The position numbers and the translations under genes are program-made. The notes below the pieces were generated by a model. The model had not been told where the DNA came from. It did no database searches and worked only from the letters and a program-made list of their open reading frames with translations. A stretch of 64,000 bases of DNA from Gemmatimonadetes bacterium 2013_60CM_65_52. GTDB lineage: Bacteria > Gemmatimonadota > Gemmatimonadetes > Gemmatimonadales > Gemmatimonadaceae. Each line of letters starts with the position of its first letter. Within the stretch, counting starts at the first letter, position 1. The stretch spans positions 371,933 through 435,932 of the forward strand of contig NGFI01000004.1 in NCBI GenBank assembly GCA_002215645.1, in the 5' to 3' direction. Below are positions 62,901 through 64,000 of the stretch, one piece after another.

Positions 62901-63175
62901 TCTACATCGAGGACGGTTCGTACGTCAGGCTGCGCAACCTGCAGCTCGGCTACAACGTTCCGCCGAACTTTGCGCGCTGGACCGCCACGACGCGGGTGTA
63001 CGTGCAGGGCGAGAACCTGTTCACCATCACCAGGTATCCGGGCCTCGACCCGGCGCTACCCGCGGCGAACGTGTTCGGCTCCGCCGGTGACGTCAGGGAC
63101 CAGTATCGGGGCGTGGACCGCGGTACCTATCCGAGCAGCAAGACATGGAGCGTCGGCATCACCACCTCGTTTTAG
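59930..63175 (+). CDS. SusC/RagA-type TonB-dependent outer membrane transporter
   Basis: 1081 aa from the ATG at 59930, preceded by GGGAGGAG. A signal peptide ([17 protein letters not shown]) leads to a carboxypeptidase-D-like domain ([22 protein letters not shown]), then the TonB-box/plug region [23 protein letters not shown], with [24 protein letters not shown] and [17 protein letters not shown], the SusC plug signatures. The barrel fills the rest and ends VGITTSF. SusC proteins import glycans or peptides with a SusD lid. The susD homologue follows 30 bases downstream. No sigma/anti-sigma or glycosidase gene is seen in the window. Confidence 0.95.
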   Translation: [1081 protein letters not shown]

Positions 63176-63205
63176 CGAACCGCCTTTATCAAGGAAGACG
63201 CGACG

Positions 63206-64000
63206 ATGAAAATGGCATCAAAACACCCCGTGCTCGTCGGAACGGTGCTCGTGCTTCTCGCTTCAGTTTCGGTGTACGGATGCAAGGATTTCCTGAACTC
63301 GGCCGCTGCGCCCCAGGGGACGCTGAACGAGCAATCCCTCGCGAATGCCAATGGCGTCGAGGGCACCCTTGTTGCCGCCTATCGGCCACTCGACTGCACG
63401 AGCTCGACCAACGGGAACTGGGGATGCGCCGCCAGTAACTGGGTCTGGGGGACTGTGGCGGCCGACGACGCCTACAAGGGATCGAACGCCACCGACCAAC
63501 CTCCAATCAACGACGTCGAAGCGTATCACTGGGGTACGCCCGACGCCGACAGCTATCTGAACAACAAGTGGGTCAACGTCTACGAAGGCGTCGTCCGCGC
63601 CAATTCGACGCTGCGGCTGTTCAACTCGTTCCAGAAAGCATCGCCGGGCGTGCTGAAGGCGACTGACGTCACGGGCATCCCGGGAGAGGCCATCTTCCTG
63701 CGGGCCTATTACCACTTCGAGGCATATCGGATGTGGGGCAGCATTCCGTACTACCGCGAAGACGACACGGATTTCCGGAAGCCGAACATCGCTCCGGCGG
63801 ACGTGGTCACGGAAATCCTGAAGGACCTCGACCTCGCCATCTCGAAGCTGCCAGCCACACCGCGAAACGGGCAGTTGGGACGCGCCACGTCGTGGACGGC
63901 CAAGGCCTACAAGGGGCGCGTTCAGATGTACGCCGGTCAGTTCGCTGCCGCACTGGTCACGCTGAAGGACGTTTCCACGAACGGCCCGTACGCGCTGGAA
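63206..64000 (+). CDS. SusD/RagB-type lipoprotein (incomplete, continues past the window)
   Basis: 265 codons from the ATG at 63206 to the window edge, open throughout. GGAAG lies 8 bases upstream. The N-terminal signal ends SVSVYGC, a lipobox-like site, followed by KDFLNSAAAPQGTLNEQSL. Later, WVNVYEGVVRANSTLRLF, AIFLRAYYHFEAYRMWGSIPYYRED, and LKDLDLAISKLPATP, with GRATSWTAKAYKGRVQMYAGQF, are the TPR-helix blocks of SusD. As the outer lipoprotein lid it delivers substrate to the SusC transporter upstream. Confidence 0.93.
   Translation, partial: MKMASKHPVLVGTVLVLLASVSVYGCKDFLNSAAAPQGTLNEQSLANANGVEGTLVAAYRPLDCTSSTNGNWGCAASNWVWGTVAADDAYKGSNATDQPPINDVEAYHWGTPDADSYLNNKWVNVYEGVVRANSTLRLFNSFQKASPGVLKATDVTGIPGEAIFLRAYYHFEAYRMWGSIPYYREDDTDFRKPNIAPADVVTEILKDLDLAISKLPATPRNGQLGRATSWTAKAYKGRVQMYAGQFAAALVTLKDVSTNGPYALE

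Overview
This 64 kb window comes from a high-GC, diderm bacterial chromosome. The gene content fits Gemmatimonadota best: a SusC/SusD pair and many beta-barrel proteins with ~65-70 % GC codon use, a PorX-like REC-PglZ regulator, Omp85-type barrels, and standard bacterial housekeeping operons. The phylum assignment is inference, because no rRNA gene is present. I see no CRISPR array, prophage, transposase or integrase. The window reads as ordinary chromosome with several accessory islands.

Layout. (1) 1-5438, minus strand: a tightly coupled seven-gene operon, ruvB-queA-tgt-yajC-def-fmt-thiE-like, covering branch migration, queuosine tRNA modification, a Sec accessory protein and N-terminal formyl-Met processing. 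(2) 5.5-9.7 kb: a lipoprotein/barrel pair, an aminotransferase and a secreted protein. (3) 9.8-11.8 kb: yebC-ruvC-ruvA. (4) 11.9-16.3 kb: a DUF3761-like secreted protein, then a DnaB-C-like ATPase, a TPR/CsgG-like lipoprotein and a barrel. (5) 16.4-23.9 kb, plus strand: one long operon with the PorX-like regulator, an MsbA-type exporter, a glycosyltransferase, an LpxL-type acyltransferase, a lone DppC-type permease and a class V aminotransferase, which suggests outer-membrane glycolipid assembly. (6) 23.9-30.5 kb: tyrS, then PBP1A, a PHP protein and an amidohydrolase, then an HNH protein. (7) 30.6-35.6 kb, minus: an NtrYX-like two-component system followed by a bactofilin-like/Omp85 fusion and DUF4390. 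(8) 35.9-39.4 kb: a NYN-LOTUS protein, MPG glycosylase, a barrel and a HIRAN-like protein. (9) 39.4-42.1 kb: tdh-kbl and a histone H1-like miniprotein. (10) 42.1-45.4 kb: a Ddl-like ATP-grasp enzyme, a zinc metallopeptidase and a short peptide ORF bracketed by two terminator hairpins, then a degenerate methyltransferase. (11) 45.5-53.4 kb: a CDF transporter, fpg, and the rho-ruvX-mltG-thiE-rlmI operon, then MlaD and tRNA-Arg. (12) 53.6-58.3 kb: an Omp85-type barrel, an arsenic biotransformation operon (arsR-arsM-arsN2-metallophosphoesterase) and a secreted asparaginase. (13) 58.4-64.0 kb: two small membrane proteins, a 0.6 kb non-coding stretch, and susC with the beginning of susD.

The region most likely to hold something undescribed is 42.1-44.6 kb. 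There a 49-residue acidic peptide ORF sits between two minus-strand hairpins and is followed by a metallopeptidase and an ATP-grasp ligase, an organisation that resembles a ribosomally made, modified peptide cluster. Other points of interest are the PorX-like protein outside its usual phylum, the bactofilin-Omp85 fusion, the NYN protein with two LOTUS domains, an arsenic operon with methylation and acetylation but no efflux pump, and the H1-like miniprotein with a clear promoter and terminator.
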